Below are positions 53,940 to 64,000 of a stretch of DNA of 64,000 nucleotides, one piece after another. Origin of the DNA: Oreohelix idahoensis (taxonomy: Eukaryota; Mollusca; Gastropoda; Stylommatophora; Oreohelicidae); the NCBI GenBank assembly GCA_024509875.1, contig JAMPIV010012163.1:1-64000 (forward strand), written 5' to 3'. A program made the translations under genes and the position numbers. The notes beneath the pieces were generated by a model. That model saw nothing but the letters and a program-made list of their open reading frames with translations. It was not told where the DNA came from and searched no databases. How positions within the stretch are numbered: the first letter of the stretch is position 1; each line of letters opens with the position of its first letter.

Positions 53940-54480
53940 TTTTTTCTTCTTCTTCTTCGTTCACACTCAGACGCCCACTTGAATGTTTTAAAAGAAAGCA
54001 GTAGTCAGTTTGAGGCTATTTGAATCTCCGCAGAGCTTTTCCCAAATGGTGCTGGTGTCGGCCATATGCGCTTTCTCTGTTCTGCATATATTGGGCAACT
54101 TTGAAGCAGATGTTCAGCAGTCATTTTATCAGTGCCACAGTCACACTCATCGGTAGTTCCTATCTTTACCTTGTTGAATAGATGGTATCTCAATCTGTTG
54201 TGGCCAGTGTGGAGTCTGAAGATTATCACTTGTTCTCTTCTGTGGAGCTGGTAGTATGCATCATTTTGTGTGTGACCTGGATGCTCTACATCCCATTTGT
54301 TTCTGTATCTGATAAAACTCTTTGCCTCCTCGAAAGTTACGCTTGCATCAGGCTGAGGTAGATTTCCACCTTCTTTTGCCAATCTGCCAGCCTCTTCTTC
54401 AGCCCCTTCTTCTTCAATCTGTCAGCCTCTTCTTCAGCCCCTTCTTCTTCAATCTGTCAGCCTCTCTCTTACAATGAGAT
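53940..54480 (-). pseudogene. LINE-C 3' fragment, minus strand
   Basis: Minus strand: REQVIIFRLHTGHNRLRYHL, CDCGTDKMTAEHLLQSCPIY, a close parallel of VILFRMRTGHNRLNSHLYR and AAQTAEHILQDC in the copy at 38661. The 3' end at 53942 is the GAACGAAGAAGAAG tail. A ~45-bp local duplication of TTCTTCAGCCCCTTC lies at 54390-54470. Confidence 0.8.
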
Positions 54481-54519
54481 GGGATCCAGAGGGTAATTTT
54501 ATATCTATTCACATGAATT

Positions 54520-54870
54520 AATTATTTCTAAAGATGTCAATTCATTCTGCATCTAAACACAGGTGAACTAATTCTACGTCTAAACACATGGAAGCTAAGT
54601 CTATGTTTAAACACATGGGAGCTAAGTCTATGTTTAAACACATGGAAGCTAAGTTTATGTTTAAACACAGGGGAGCTAATTCTATTTCCACATACAGATG
54701 AACAAATTATATGTGGAACTTACTCTGTCTAAAAACAGGGGAACTACTTCTATGTCTAATCAAGGGGAAACTAATTCTATTCTACACATAGGTCAGCTAA
54801 TTATATGCCTAAACACAGGCAAACCAATTTAATGTCTAAACACATGAACTTATGCTGCATCTGAACATAT
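54520..54870. repeat. Minisatellite H, degenerate ~30-bp unit
   Basis: Units such as GCTAAGTCTATGTTTAAACA with ACATGGAA, decaying toward both sides. Located in the intron between the two upstream exons of gene Y. Confidence 0.75.
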
Positions 54871-55129
54871 TAAACACCAGCCAATGACCTCAACATATTT
54901 TTACTTTGTTGGTGTCTGATGAGGAAGCGTCTTCGACTTAAACATTCAGACAACACCAGATATGGAGAATTTTTTTTATTTTTTGACTTAAGGTATCCCT
55001 GCATCCTCTTGGTTGTAACAAAGACTGAAGATTGGGTGTATGTTGTTGATATCCAAGCTGACTACTACAGAACATGTTTGTCTAGTTCTAATAATACATG
55101 GCCGGTCAGTTGTTTAATATGAACAATAA

Positions 55130-56985
55130 CCATTTTAAATGTCAGTCAATGGCTCAATAAAACAAGAGAGGAATGTATTTTACATGTCAGTCAATAGCTC
55201 AATAAAACAAGAGAGGAATGTATTTTAGATGTCAGTCAATGGCTCAATAAAACAAGAGAGGAATGTATTTTAGATGTCAGTGAATAGCTCAATAAAACAA
55301 GAGAGGAATGTATTTTAGATGTCAGTGAATAGCTCAATAAAACAAGAGAGGAATGTATTTTAGATGTCAGTCAATAGCTCAATAAAACAAGAGAGGAATG
55401 TATTTTACATGTCAGTCAATAGCTCAATAAAACAAGAGAGGAATGTATTTTACATGTCAGTCAATAGCTCAATAAAACAAGAGAGGAATGTATTTTAGAT
55501 GTCAGTCAATAGCTCAATAAAACAAGAGAGGAATGTATTTTACATGTCAGTGAATAGCTCAATAAAACAAGAGAGGAATGTATTTTAGATGTCAGTCAAT
55601 AGCTCAATAAAACAAGAGAGGAATGTATTTTACATGTCAGTGAATAGCTCAATAAAACAAGAGAGGAATGTATTTTACATGTCAGTCAATAGCTCAATAA
55701 AACAAGAGAGGAATGTATTTTACATGTCAGTGAATAGCTCAATAAAACAAGAGAGGAATGTATTTTAGATGTCAGTCAATAGCTCAATAAAACAAGAGAG
55801 GAATGTATTTTAGATGTCAGTGAATAGCTCAATAAAACAAGAGAGGAATGTATTTTAGATGTCAGTCAATAGCTCAATAAAACAAGAGAGGAATGTATTT
55901 TAGATGTCAGTGAATAGCTCAATAAAACAAGAGAGGAATGTATGTATTTTGCTCAATAAAACAAGAGAGGAATTTAGATGTATAGCTCAATAAAACAAGA
56001 GAGGAATGTATTTTAGATGTCAGTGAATAGCTCAATAAAACAAGAGAGGACAATAAAACAAGAGAAGAATGTATTTTAGATGTCAGTCAATAGCTCAATA
56101 AAACAAGAGAGGAATGTATTTTAGATGTCAGTCAATAGCTCAATAAAACAAGAGAGGAATGTATTTTAGATGTCAGTGAATAGCTCAATAAAACAAGAGA
56201 GGAATGTATTTTAGATGTCAGTGAATAGCTCAATAAAACAAGAGAGGAATGTATTTTAGATGTCAGTCATGTCAGTCAAGCTCAATAAAACAAGAGAGGA
56301 ATGTAGTGAATAGCTTAAAACAAGAGATGTCATGTCAGTCAATAGCTCAATAAAACAAGAGAGGAATGTATTTTAGATGTCAGTGAATAGCTCAATAAAA
56401 CAAGAGAGGAATGTATTTTAGATGTCAGTCAATAGCTCAATAAAACAAGAGAGGAATGTATTTTAGATGTCAGTGAATAGCTCAATAAAACAAGAGAAGA
56501 ATGTATTTTAGATGTCAGTCAATAGCTCAATAAAACAAGAGAGGAATGTATTTTAGATGTCAGTCAATAGCTCAATAAAACAAGAGAGGAATGTATTTTA
56601 GATGTCAGTCAATAGCTCAATAAAACAAGAGAGGAATGTATTTTAGATGTCAGTCAATAGCTCAATAAAACAAGAGAAGAGAGGAATGTATTTTAGATGT
56701 CAGTCAATAGCTCAATAAAACAAGAGAGGAATGTATTTTAGATGTCAATCAATAGCTCAATAAAACAAGAGAATAGCTCAATAAAACAAGAGAGGAATGT
56801 ATTTTAGATGTCAGTGAATAGCTCAATAAAACAAGAGAGGAATGTATTTTACATGTCAGTGAATAGCTCAATAAAACAAGAGAGGAATGTATTTTAGATG
56901 TCAGTCAATAGCTCAATAAAACAAGAGAGGAATGTATTTTAGATGTCAGTCAATAGCTCAATAAAACAAGAGAGGAATGTATTTT
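55130..56985. repeat. Minisatellite I, 45-bp unit, intronic
   Basis: About 40 copies of a 45-bp unit (GTCAGTCAATAGCTCAATAA, then AACAAGAGAGGAATG, then TATTTTAGAT), with two alternating variable sites (CAAT/GAAT and AGAT/ACAT) and some broken units near 55945-56340. It ends about 14 bp from the 5' splice site of the exon at 57000-57083. Confidence 0.95.
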
Positions 56986-56999
56986 CTGTAAGACTTTAC

Positions 57000-57083
57000 T
57001 TTTCTTCTTGCTTCAGCTCTCTTCATCTCAATTTCCAATTCTTCTTCTCTCTTTCTGGCCTGCCGCTGCTCCTCCTGCCGATT
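57000..57083 (-). CDS. Coiled-coil exon of gene Y
   Basis: Minus strand: acceptor TATTTCTGTTTGCAG at 57084, 84 bp coding NRQEEQRQARKREEELEIEM plus KRAEARRK, donor GTAAAG at 56999. Phase 0 at both ends. Strongly charged and helical. Upstream exons are not visible; LINE-B occupies the next intron. Confidence 0.75.
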
Positions 57084-57109
57084 CTGCAAACAGAAATACA
57101 ACTCTGTAT

Positions 57110-57517
57110 GGTGTCTTACTGAGAAAAGGAGAACATCAGCACAAAGCGTGGATAACAACAGAAACCATTAGTAAGATAGAAGACAGGAAAAACATGAAAG
57201 CAGATTTAAACAGAAGCTCCAAAGCCAAGGCTCATGAAGTGTACATAGAAGCAAACAAAGAAGTAAGAAGAAACATCAAAAGAGACAAGATGAAATATAT
57301 TGATGATTTGTCAAGGGAAGCAGAGGAAGCTACAGCCAAAGGAAATATGAGGGATATGTACAACAACACAAAGAAGCTAACAGGGAAATATAAGCAAGCA
57401 AACGGCCTCATAAAAGATAAGAATGGAAAATTGCTTAGTAATATACAAGAACACATGAAGAGATGGACAGAACACTTTGAAGAACTTCTCAATAGACCAT
57501 CTCAAGTCCCCCAATAG
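57110..57517 (+). pseudogene. LINE-B endonuclease-RT linker
   Basis: The frame reads GEHQHKAWITTETISKIED and continues to LSNIQEHMKRWTEHFEELLN, the same position and motif (W-x-EHF) as in LINE-A. It is cut off by the Tigger-like element at 57619 after further decay. Confidence 0.75.
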
Positions 57518-57618
57518 CAGAAGAAATACTAACAACAAGAGGAAATGTATTTAAAGCTGTCTGAATGCTCAATGGAAAAGAGGCAAGTATTGCATTCCAG
57601 CAGAGGCTCAAAACATTA

Positions 57619-59972
57619 CAGTCAACTCCATTTATATCGAACCCCATGGGACCGAGCATCGTTCGGATAATCAAATGTTCGGGATTTACATGTAATGTCA
57701 TCGAGTTACATGTACAATATTTCAAAAATAATTAACCATCACAAGGAAAATACACTATAAAACATATTTACTTGTACTGTAATAATAATACCCACACTGT
57801 ATTAGATCACTGTATCACCAAAAACAACACTGCAGTGCAATGTACTACTTTTTATTAATGTCATTTTTGTTAAAAGAAAGAGAAATGTTTTCAAAATAAC
57901 ATTACAAATGATTCAAAAACCAGGCGCAACTTATGTATTTTACATGTACTTGTCAGATAGCCCACTATTTAAAATAATGAGGAATCCTCTTTTGCACCAA
58001 ACTGTCAGTCTCCTTTTGGCTGCAAGTCCCGCATTCTCTTCAACAGCAGAAACAAGTGTAGGACAGCTGTCATCTTCTTGCTCGTACCAAGCCATCGCTG
58101 TTTCAGTGTGCTATATAAGGCCTCTTCAGGACTTGGTCGACGTTTTGGGTTTTCTTCATAATCTACAAGTACATCATGTACTTCTGAGGAGTCTTCATCA
58201 TCGGTCACTACATGTATTTGGTTTTCTTCTTGCACAAAAGACAAAATTTCTTCGTCATTCAAAAACTGAAAACCAGAATCATTATCATCTTCTAGCCACA
58301 TGTGTGCATCATCTTTGTCACATCCGAAAATCCGGGCATTGCTTGAAACAGTTCCACAACTTCATTTATACAATCATCATTTGTGTCCACTGCAGTAGTT
58401 TCATTTCCTCCTTTTTTTCCCAAGCAATCTACTCCAAGCCTTGTTGAGATTATCTTGTGACAGGGTGGTCAATAGCATCAGCAAACATATAGCAGCAGTC
58501 TTTGAGATTAAGCTTTTTGGAAAACGCCACCATACTTTCTTCATCTTCAGCCAACAATCAATAAAAACGACGCAGGACTTCCTTAACGTACATCTTTTTC
58601 AGCTTTGCTATATCACCCTGCTCCATTGGTTGAATCAGTGCTGTTACATTGGGAAGCAGAAAAATTACTTTAAAATTTGCATCAACTGCATTCAATGTAT
58701 CCGTCTCTGGATGAGATGGTGCATTGTCCAGTAGAAGAATTACTTTTCCAGTTTTCTTTTCTTGTTCTCTCAACCTCTTCACATTTGGGATGAACTGATT
58801 TGTATACCAATCAAGAAATATTTCACTATTCATCCAAGCACTCTTCTGTGCTTTGTAGCACAATGGGAGACATGTCACATTCTTTAAACAACGTGGTTTT
58901 TTTTTTGGCTTTACCGATCATTAGCACCGGTAAACGATGACTTCCACTGGCATTCGCGGCTACCACAATTGTTACTCTCTCTCTCTTTGCACTTTTTTTA
59001 AAACACAGGGGAAAGCTGCTTCGCGCTGAGATGCAAGTGATTTTTGAGGCAATGATTTCAGTATAAGCCAGTCTCATCGGCTTTGTACACATCATCGCGT
59101 GAAGAACCGTTTGCTTCTAGAAAAGCGAAGAATGTTTCTTTAAAATTTTCAGCGGCAGTTGCATCGCTAGATAAAGATTCCCCTTGAATCTCCAATTCTC
59201 GTATGCAATGATGAGATTTATAGTTTGTTATCCATGATCACTGGCTATACTTAAAGCCAGGAGGACAGTCAAGTTGATTGTTGTTGAACTAAAGTGCCTT
59301 TTCACACAATAGAGAGCCAGAGATAGTTTCCCCTTTGCTTCTTCTTTGCACAAACGATATATACAAAGCCTCTTCCAATTTCAAATCTTTTGCATTTCTC
59401 ATGGTTTACGTTTCTTCGACCCATTTTCACTATCCAATTTCGATGCAAAACTCATAATTTTATCCTTGTTACTTTTGATGTCAGAGACGGTAGCTTTCCC
59501 AACATTGAAAATCCTCGCAAGTGAAGACACAGTTCACCTTTTCCTAGTCTCTTGATAATTTCTGTTTTCGTTTCAATTGACAAAACATTGCGGTTCCTTT
59601 TATATGTTTTAGGCCTTCTGGAAGATGCCATATCGCACAGAGAAATACTTGCACACCAAAATTATTCTGCTGTAGTAGCAGACACAATTATTTTAAGTTG
59701 AACTGTCTGTTTAACCAGTGTACTGTCTAGAACGCACACGTACACTAGATTGGTAAACCAGATATTAACTGACTTTATGATCTAACTGACTTCCTGTACG
59801 TAACAACCGACCAGAGAATTCCATCCTCTACATGACATTTGAAGCTTGCAGCATCAAAAGATTCAAAAATATAGTCTAACATGACTGGTGGCATCTGATT
59901 TTTTTTCTCGAAAAAGTGTTCGGATAATTGGATGTTCGGATAATTGGGGTTCGGATAAATGGAGTTCTACTG
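57619..59972 (-). mobile_element. pogo/Tigger-like DNA transposon with TA target duplication
   Basis: TA at 57617-57618 and 59973-59974 borders a 2354-bp element with imperfect inverted ends: CAGTCAACTCCATTTATATC on the left and CAGTAGAACTCCATTTATCC on the right (complement). Internal GTTCGGATAAT motifs occur near both ends. It is inserted in LINE-B. Confidence 0.85.
58005..59631 (-). pseudogene. Tigger/jerky-type DDE transposase, broken
   Basis: Minus strand from ATG at 59631 (MASSRRPKTYKRNRNVLSIE, the start of a CENP-B-like helix-turn-helix) to the end near 58005. Recognisable parts: KADETGLY (first catalytic Asp), RERVTIVVAANASGSHRLPV, LLLDNAPSHP (second Asp) and NVTALIQPMEQGD, where family members usually have PMDQG. 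An acidic C-terminal stretch near 58150-58300 includes VVTDDEDSSEVHD. Several stops and frameshifts, including a TGA right after ETGLY, make it inactive. Confidence 0.85.
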
Positions 59973-59974
59973 TA

Positions 59975-60172
59975 TTGATACCTCTACAGAGATATTGTAC
60001 AAACTACTTGGCAAAGTCTGGGAGAGAAAGGAAATACCAGCAGAATGAAAGGAAGGTTATCTGGTCAAGTTGCATAAGAAGGGAAACTTACAAGAGTGCA
60101 CAAATTATAGAGGAATAATGTTACTATCAGTGCCAGAAAAAGTATTGAACAGAATCATCCAGGAGAGATTAA
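59975..60172 (+). pseudogene. LINE-B RT N-terminal piece
   Basis: LVKLHKKGNLQECTNYRGIM-like coding followed by LSVPEKVLNRIIQERL, equivalent to the NWRGITLLSVPSKIL region of LINE-A. It continues the copy interrupted by the Tigger-like element. Confidence 0.75.
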
Positions 60173-61024
60173 CTCTTTCATTCCAGAGTTATTTTGCACG
60201 CTGTGCCAGACTTTTTTTGTGGGCAGAATTTTATAGAGTGAAGTGTTCATCTTTCAGTCTAAATTTGTTTGTGAGTTTTCCTTTGAACATGTACTTATTA
60301 TATACCAAACTGTAGGGAAATGGATAGAGAATTCACATATATAATGTCTGTGGTAGTATTAAAGAAAAGAATGGAAAATTAATCATTTTGCATGTAAAAT
60401 AAAAAGAAAAGTTGTAAGTTGAAGAGATCTTACAGACAAACACTGTTTAGACAATAAAACTTTCTCTTCAAACGTAGACCATCTACAAAGTAAAAAAAAA
60501 AACATCTTATGGCCAGCAGATTTAGTGTTATTCGCACCAGTTTGTCCGTGGTTCTTTGTAAGCCAAAAAAATAAATTAGGGCAATGTGCAACGTAACAAA
60601 CAAGTAAATAAGAAATCATAAAGAAACTCATAAAGTATCCCTAGCTTGACCAAGAATGGAAATTGTTAGTAGGTCTAGTTTTGTTGCTTTTTGTCGGCCA
60701 GAATATGACTGCATTCAACATCAGTTTGTCTAGCTTTTCAATATATTCCAACAACAAATTGACTACCAAACCATCATCAAGTCAGCAAGTTTTCAAATTT
60801 TACACAATTATTTGCTTAGGAGACTTAGAAAATGTAAATAGAAAGCGTGACATATTTCGCTAGCAAAAACAACGAAAAAGTAAACAGGCATTATCACAAA
60901 AATTGTGATCAAGTAACATCAAAACAGCAAGGCTACTTGAAACTAATGTCAAATTAGTTGTTTAAATAGTAGCGGAAGTCATTCTATGAGTTTTAATATA
61001 TGAAACTGCATTGCATTCGTTATA
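60173..61024. other. ~850-bp insertion in LINE-B flanked by ~70-bp direct repeats
   Basis: The LINE-B segment from about 60103 to 60172 is repeated at 61025-61096 with two or three changes. The inserted sequence begins CTCTTTCATTCCAGAG right after a TTAA. No matching inverted end or ORF was found. It could be a broken piggyBac-like element plus a local duplication, or two overlapping LINE-B fragments. Confidence 0.5.
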
Positions 61025-61095
61025 AAATTTATAGAGGAATAATGTTACTATCAGTGCCAGCAAAAGTATTGAACAGAATCATCCTGGAGAGATTA

Positions 61096-62290
61096 AGAGT
61101 CCATTGACAAGCAACTGAGAGATGAACAAGCAGGTTTTCGACAAAATAGATCCTGTACAGACCAGATAGCCACACTGAGAATAATAGTTGAACAAAGTCT
61201 GGAATGGAATTCACCGTTATACATCGGATTCGTGGACTATGAAAAGGCATTTGACAGTGTAGACAGAGAATCACTTTGGAAATTGATGAGGCATTATGGA
61301 GTTCCCATGAAGATCATTAACTTAATAAAGAAGACCTATGAAGACATGACATGCAGAGTTCTTCATGAAGGACAACTTACAGAACCGTTTAGGATTAGAA
61401 CGGGAGTGAGACAGGGATGCCTCTTGTCTCCATATCTTTTCTTACTAGCAATAGATTGGGTTATGAAAACAACGACATCACACAACAGAAATGAAATCCA
61501 GTGGAATCTGACTAAACAGCTTGATGATCTGGATTTTGCAGATGATTTGGCTCTCCTGTCCCATAACCATAATCAGATGCAAGAGAAAATGAAAATTCTC
61601 GATGAGAGGTCACAACAAGTGGGCCTGAAAATACACAGGGAAAAGACAAAGATTATAAATGCAAGAAATGATAACAAGGTTGAACTTGAAGAAACACCAC
61701 TAAAAGATGTAGAATCGTACACATATCTTGGAAGTAATATAAACAAAGTTGGAGGGACAGACAGTGATATCAAAATAAGAATACAAAAAGCAAGAGGAGC
61801 TTGCATTGCATTGGGAAACATATGGAGAACAAGAGAAATCAAGTCCAACACGTAAATAAGAATTTTCAACTAAAATGTGAAGTCAGTCCTATTGTATGGC
61901 TCTGAGACATGGAGAACAACAAAAACAACAACCAAAAAGCTACAGACTTTTATAAACGGGTGCTTGCGTAGAATAGAAGGACTGAAATGGTATGACAAAG
62001 TCACAAATGTGGAATTGATGACAAGAACCAGACAAGTGCCAGTGGAACAAGAGTTGAGAAGAAGACGCTGTCGATGGACAGGACACACATTGAGGAAACC
62101 TGTTGATAGCATTACAAGGCAGTCCTTGTTCTGGAATCCACAGGGAAAGAGAGGCAGAGGTGGACCAAAAAACACATGGAGAAGAAACAGAGGTGAAAAT
62201 GATGAGGAAAACATGGAAAGAACTTGAGCGGATGGCACAGGACAGGAAGTCTTGGCATGTGTTTGTTGAAGGCCTATGCTCCTTGGGGAG
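61096..62290 (+). pseudogene. LINE-B reverse transcriptase and C-terminus
   Basis: RT motifs in order: EQAGFRQNRS-like start near 61120, VDYEKAFDSVDRESLW (motif A), GVRQGCLLSPYLF, LDFADDLALLSH (FADD) near 61531, then VESYTYLGSNINKVGG. After a frameshift near 61855 the C-terminus continues with VLLYGSETWR, LQTFINGCLRRIEGLKWYD, SITRQSLFWNPQGKRGRGG and FVEGLCSLGS. At least three frame breaks make it a pseudogene. Fragments of this family are at 43195, 51222 and 63596. Confidence 0.85.
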
Positions 62291-62375
62291 CTAAAGGGTA
62301 TTGATGGTGACTTAGCCTGACTACAGATAACAATACAACTCAACATAGTGTACAAACTTCACTACATATTATAAT

Positions 62376-62810
62376 ACAACTTCTTCTTCGTACACTTTCA
62401 GACATCAACTTGAATATGTTCAAGTAAGCAGAGGTCAACTTCAGGTTGTTGGTATCTTCATAGAGTTTTTCCAGGAATGGTACTAGTGATGGCCATATGC
62501 GTTTTCGCTGTTCCTTTGCAGCAGATGTTCAGCCGTCATTTTATCAGTGCCACAGTTAAGACCAATCAGTAATCTCTATCTTTACCTTGTTGAAGAGATG
62601 GTATCCCAATCTGTTGTGACCCATACAAAACCTTGAAGCTTACCACATGTTCACTTCTGCTGAGCTGGTAACATGCATCATTTTTCTGGTGCCCTAGATG
62701 CTCCGCTTCCCATATGTTCCTGTCACTTCTTCTGATAAAACTCTTGACCTCTTTGTTGCGGACTTTTCTTTGCTTGAGTGGGCTAATATTGTATTTTGTT
62801 TCATTCAATG
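62376..62810 (-). pseudogene. LINE-C 3' fragment, minus strand
   Basis: Minus strand: FIRRSDRNIWEAEHLGHQKN and DACYQLSRSEHVV, parallel to FIRYRNKWDVEHPGHTQND and DAYYQLHRREQVI in the copy at 53940. The left end is the TTCTTCTTCG tail. Strongly decayed. Confidence 0.75.
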
Positions 62811-62830
62811 TTTATTCATCTGTTCTGTCT

Positions 62831-63595
62831 GTCACCAAGTATCGTTTTATGCCGCAACACTGGATTCATTTTGTAATTCTTTTAGATGTTTGAATATAAA
62901 CGTTCATTCAATAAACTTCTCGTGTATTTATCTGTCAGTGTTCTCGAATTATTTCATTTCATTCCTTACTGGTTTGACAGAGTATGTATTCTTCTAACTA
63001 ATACGTTTGAAGGTCAACGGTCAATGTTCATACAACAGTTAGAACTGGAATTTTCGAACGCCATCATTGAATAAGTCTCGTTTTGACGACTTACAACAGT
63101 TTAATAATTATCCATCTTTTCATCATGAATTATTGACAATAACATATTTCACATTAGAGGAAACTGGATTACACCACAGTTCAGAGTCTACAGTTTATCA
63201 GACATTGTACGTCTGTTATTTTACCTTCTTAATTATCGTTCATTATCTTTTAGCCCAAATGCTTGGCATAATTATCATAGTTCTGCAGTATTAATATTTC
63301 TGCTAACAGTTCCATTAGGGTCACTGCCTAATATACACATCAAAACTCTGTCTATATTATTAACTTAGTTTGGCATTACTAGCCAGGCTCTAACAGCCGT
63401 TATACATTATCTCCGTGTTCGTATTTCATGAATATCGCATATAAGAATTATTGCGATTAAATCCTACCGCCTTACATAATTCTGGACTCACTGGTCCTTA
63501 AACACATTATTATTGCATTTTTAACGGCACTATATTGACGGTTATACATAATCCTTAGTGGTTCTACCACACAATCTGAAAACACTGTTATATGC
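62831..63595. other. Unassigned AT-rich sequence
   Basis: Frames present are short and AT-driven. No element or exon recognised. Confidence 0.4.
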
Positions 63596-64000
63596 CCGAA
63601 TTCATAACCCTCCACTCCCAAAGGCGCATAGGCCTTCAACAAACACATGCCAAGTACTCTTTCCACGTTCTCCTCATCATTTTCACCTCTGTTTCCAGCT
63701 CTCTTCTCCATGTGCCTCTCTTGCCCTGGGGGTTCCAGAACAAGGACTGCCTTGTAATGCTATCAACAGGTCTCCTCAGTGTGTGTCCAATCCATCGCCA
63801 TCATCTTCTTCTCATCTCTTGTTCCACTGGCACTTGTCTAGTTCTTGTCCTCAGTTCCACATTGGTAACCTTGTCATACCATTTTAATTCCTCTATTCTA
63901 CACAAGCACCCATTTATGAAAGTCTGTAGCTTTTTGGTTGTTGTCTTTGTTGTTCTCCATGTCTCAGAGCCATACAATAGGACTGACTTCACATTTGAGT
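63596..64000 (-). pseudogene. LINE-B 3' fragment, continues past window
   Basis: Minus strand from the window edge: KSVLLYGSETWRTTKTTTKK, LQTFINGCLCRIEELKWYD, then after shifts the 3' end near 63600. High similarity to 61877-62290. Confidence 0.85.

Larger units (their letters stand above)
57093..62330 (+). mobile_element. LINE-B copy, decayed and interrupted twice
   Basis: Pieces in order: linker 57093-57616, then a Tigger-like transposon, RT start 59975-60172, an ~850-bp insertion, and RT to 3' end 61025-62330. The architecture is that of LINE-A (YADD/FADD RT without RNase H), but the sequence is distinct. It lies in the intron upstream of the gene Y exon at 57000. Confidence 0.8.

Noticed and set aside
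52687..56985. Regular 29-bp and 45-bp repeats resembling a CRISPR array
   Set aside because: Units are directly tandem with no unique spacers, and the locus is in a eukaryotic intron; these are minisatellites.

Overview
The window is eukaryotic, almost certainly metazoan, genomic DNA that is packed with transposable elements and minisatellites and holds very little host coding sequence. Evidence for this is spliced minus-strand exons with GT/AG borders, tRNA-derived SINEs, several LINE families, LTR retrotransposons, a pogo/Tigger-like DNA transposon, a piggyBac-like element and many intronic tandem arrays. The element mix would fit a marine invertebrate such as a mollusc, but no single feature fixes the taxon.

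Layout. 1-6.6 kb: a Ty3-type LTR retrotransposon (element 1) whose integrase lies before the reverse transcriptase. 6.6-9.3 kb: unresolved sequence with a 358-bp LTR fragment at 7771-8128. 9.3-16.2 kb: an extraordinary poly-G block nearly devoid of C, probably a sequencing or assembly artefact. 16.6-22 kb: a related element (element 2) with Gag, protease and integrase but no reverse transcriptase, and its 3' LTR. 22-29.5 kb: SINEs, a 5'-inverted LINE copy, and two minus-strand exons of an unidentified gene. 29.6-38.1 kb: a young, non-autonomous LTR element on the minus strand (element 3) with 2.3-2.8 kb LTRs, an intact Gag-protease ORF and a 5-bp target-site duplication. 38.1-41.2 kb: a LINE with a second LINE fragment nested in it, and a short retroposon, each with its own target-site duplication. 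41.9-45.2 kb: three tandem arrays. 47.2-48.3 kb: a piggyBac-like element. 48.5-57.1 kb: three phase-compatible minus-strand exons ending a coiled-coil protein gene, with introns filled by minisatellites that start close to the splice sites. 57.1-64 kb: a decayed LINE copy split by a Tigger-like transposon and by an ~850-bp insertion, then further LINE remnants.

How the parts relate. The three LTR elements share a Gag with a long charged N-terminal coiled coil and form a series: full pol (element 1), Gag-PR-IN (element 2), Gag-PR only (element 3). Elements 2 and 3 could only move with reverse transcriptase supplied in trans. Two recurrent LINE families (called LINE-A and LINE-B here), a LINE family with an RNase H region (LINE-C), and short retroposons are layered on each other and on the tandem arrays, so relative ages can be read from the nesting. 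Two host genes are supported, both on the minus strand and both only by their 3' exons; neither could be named.
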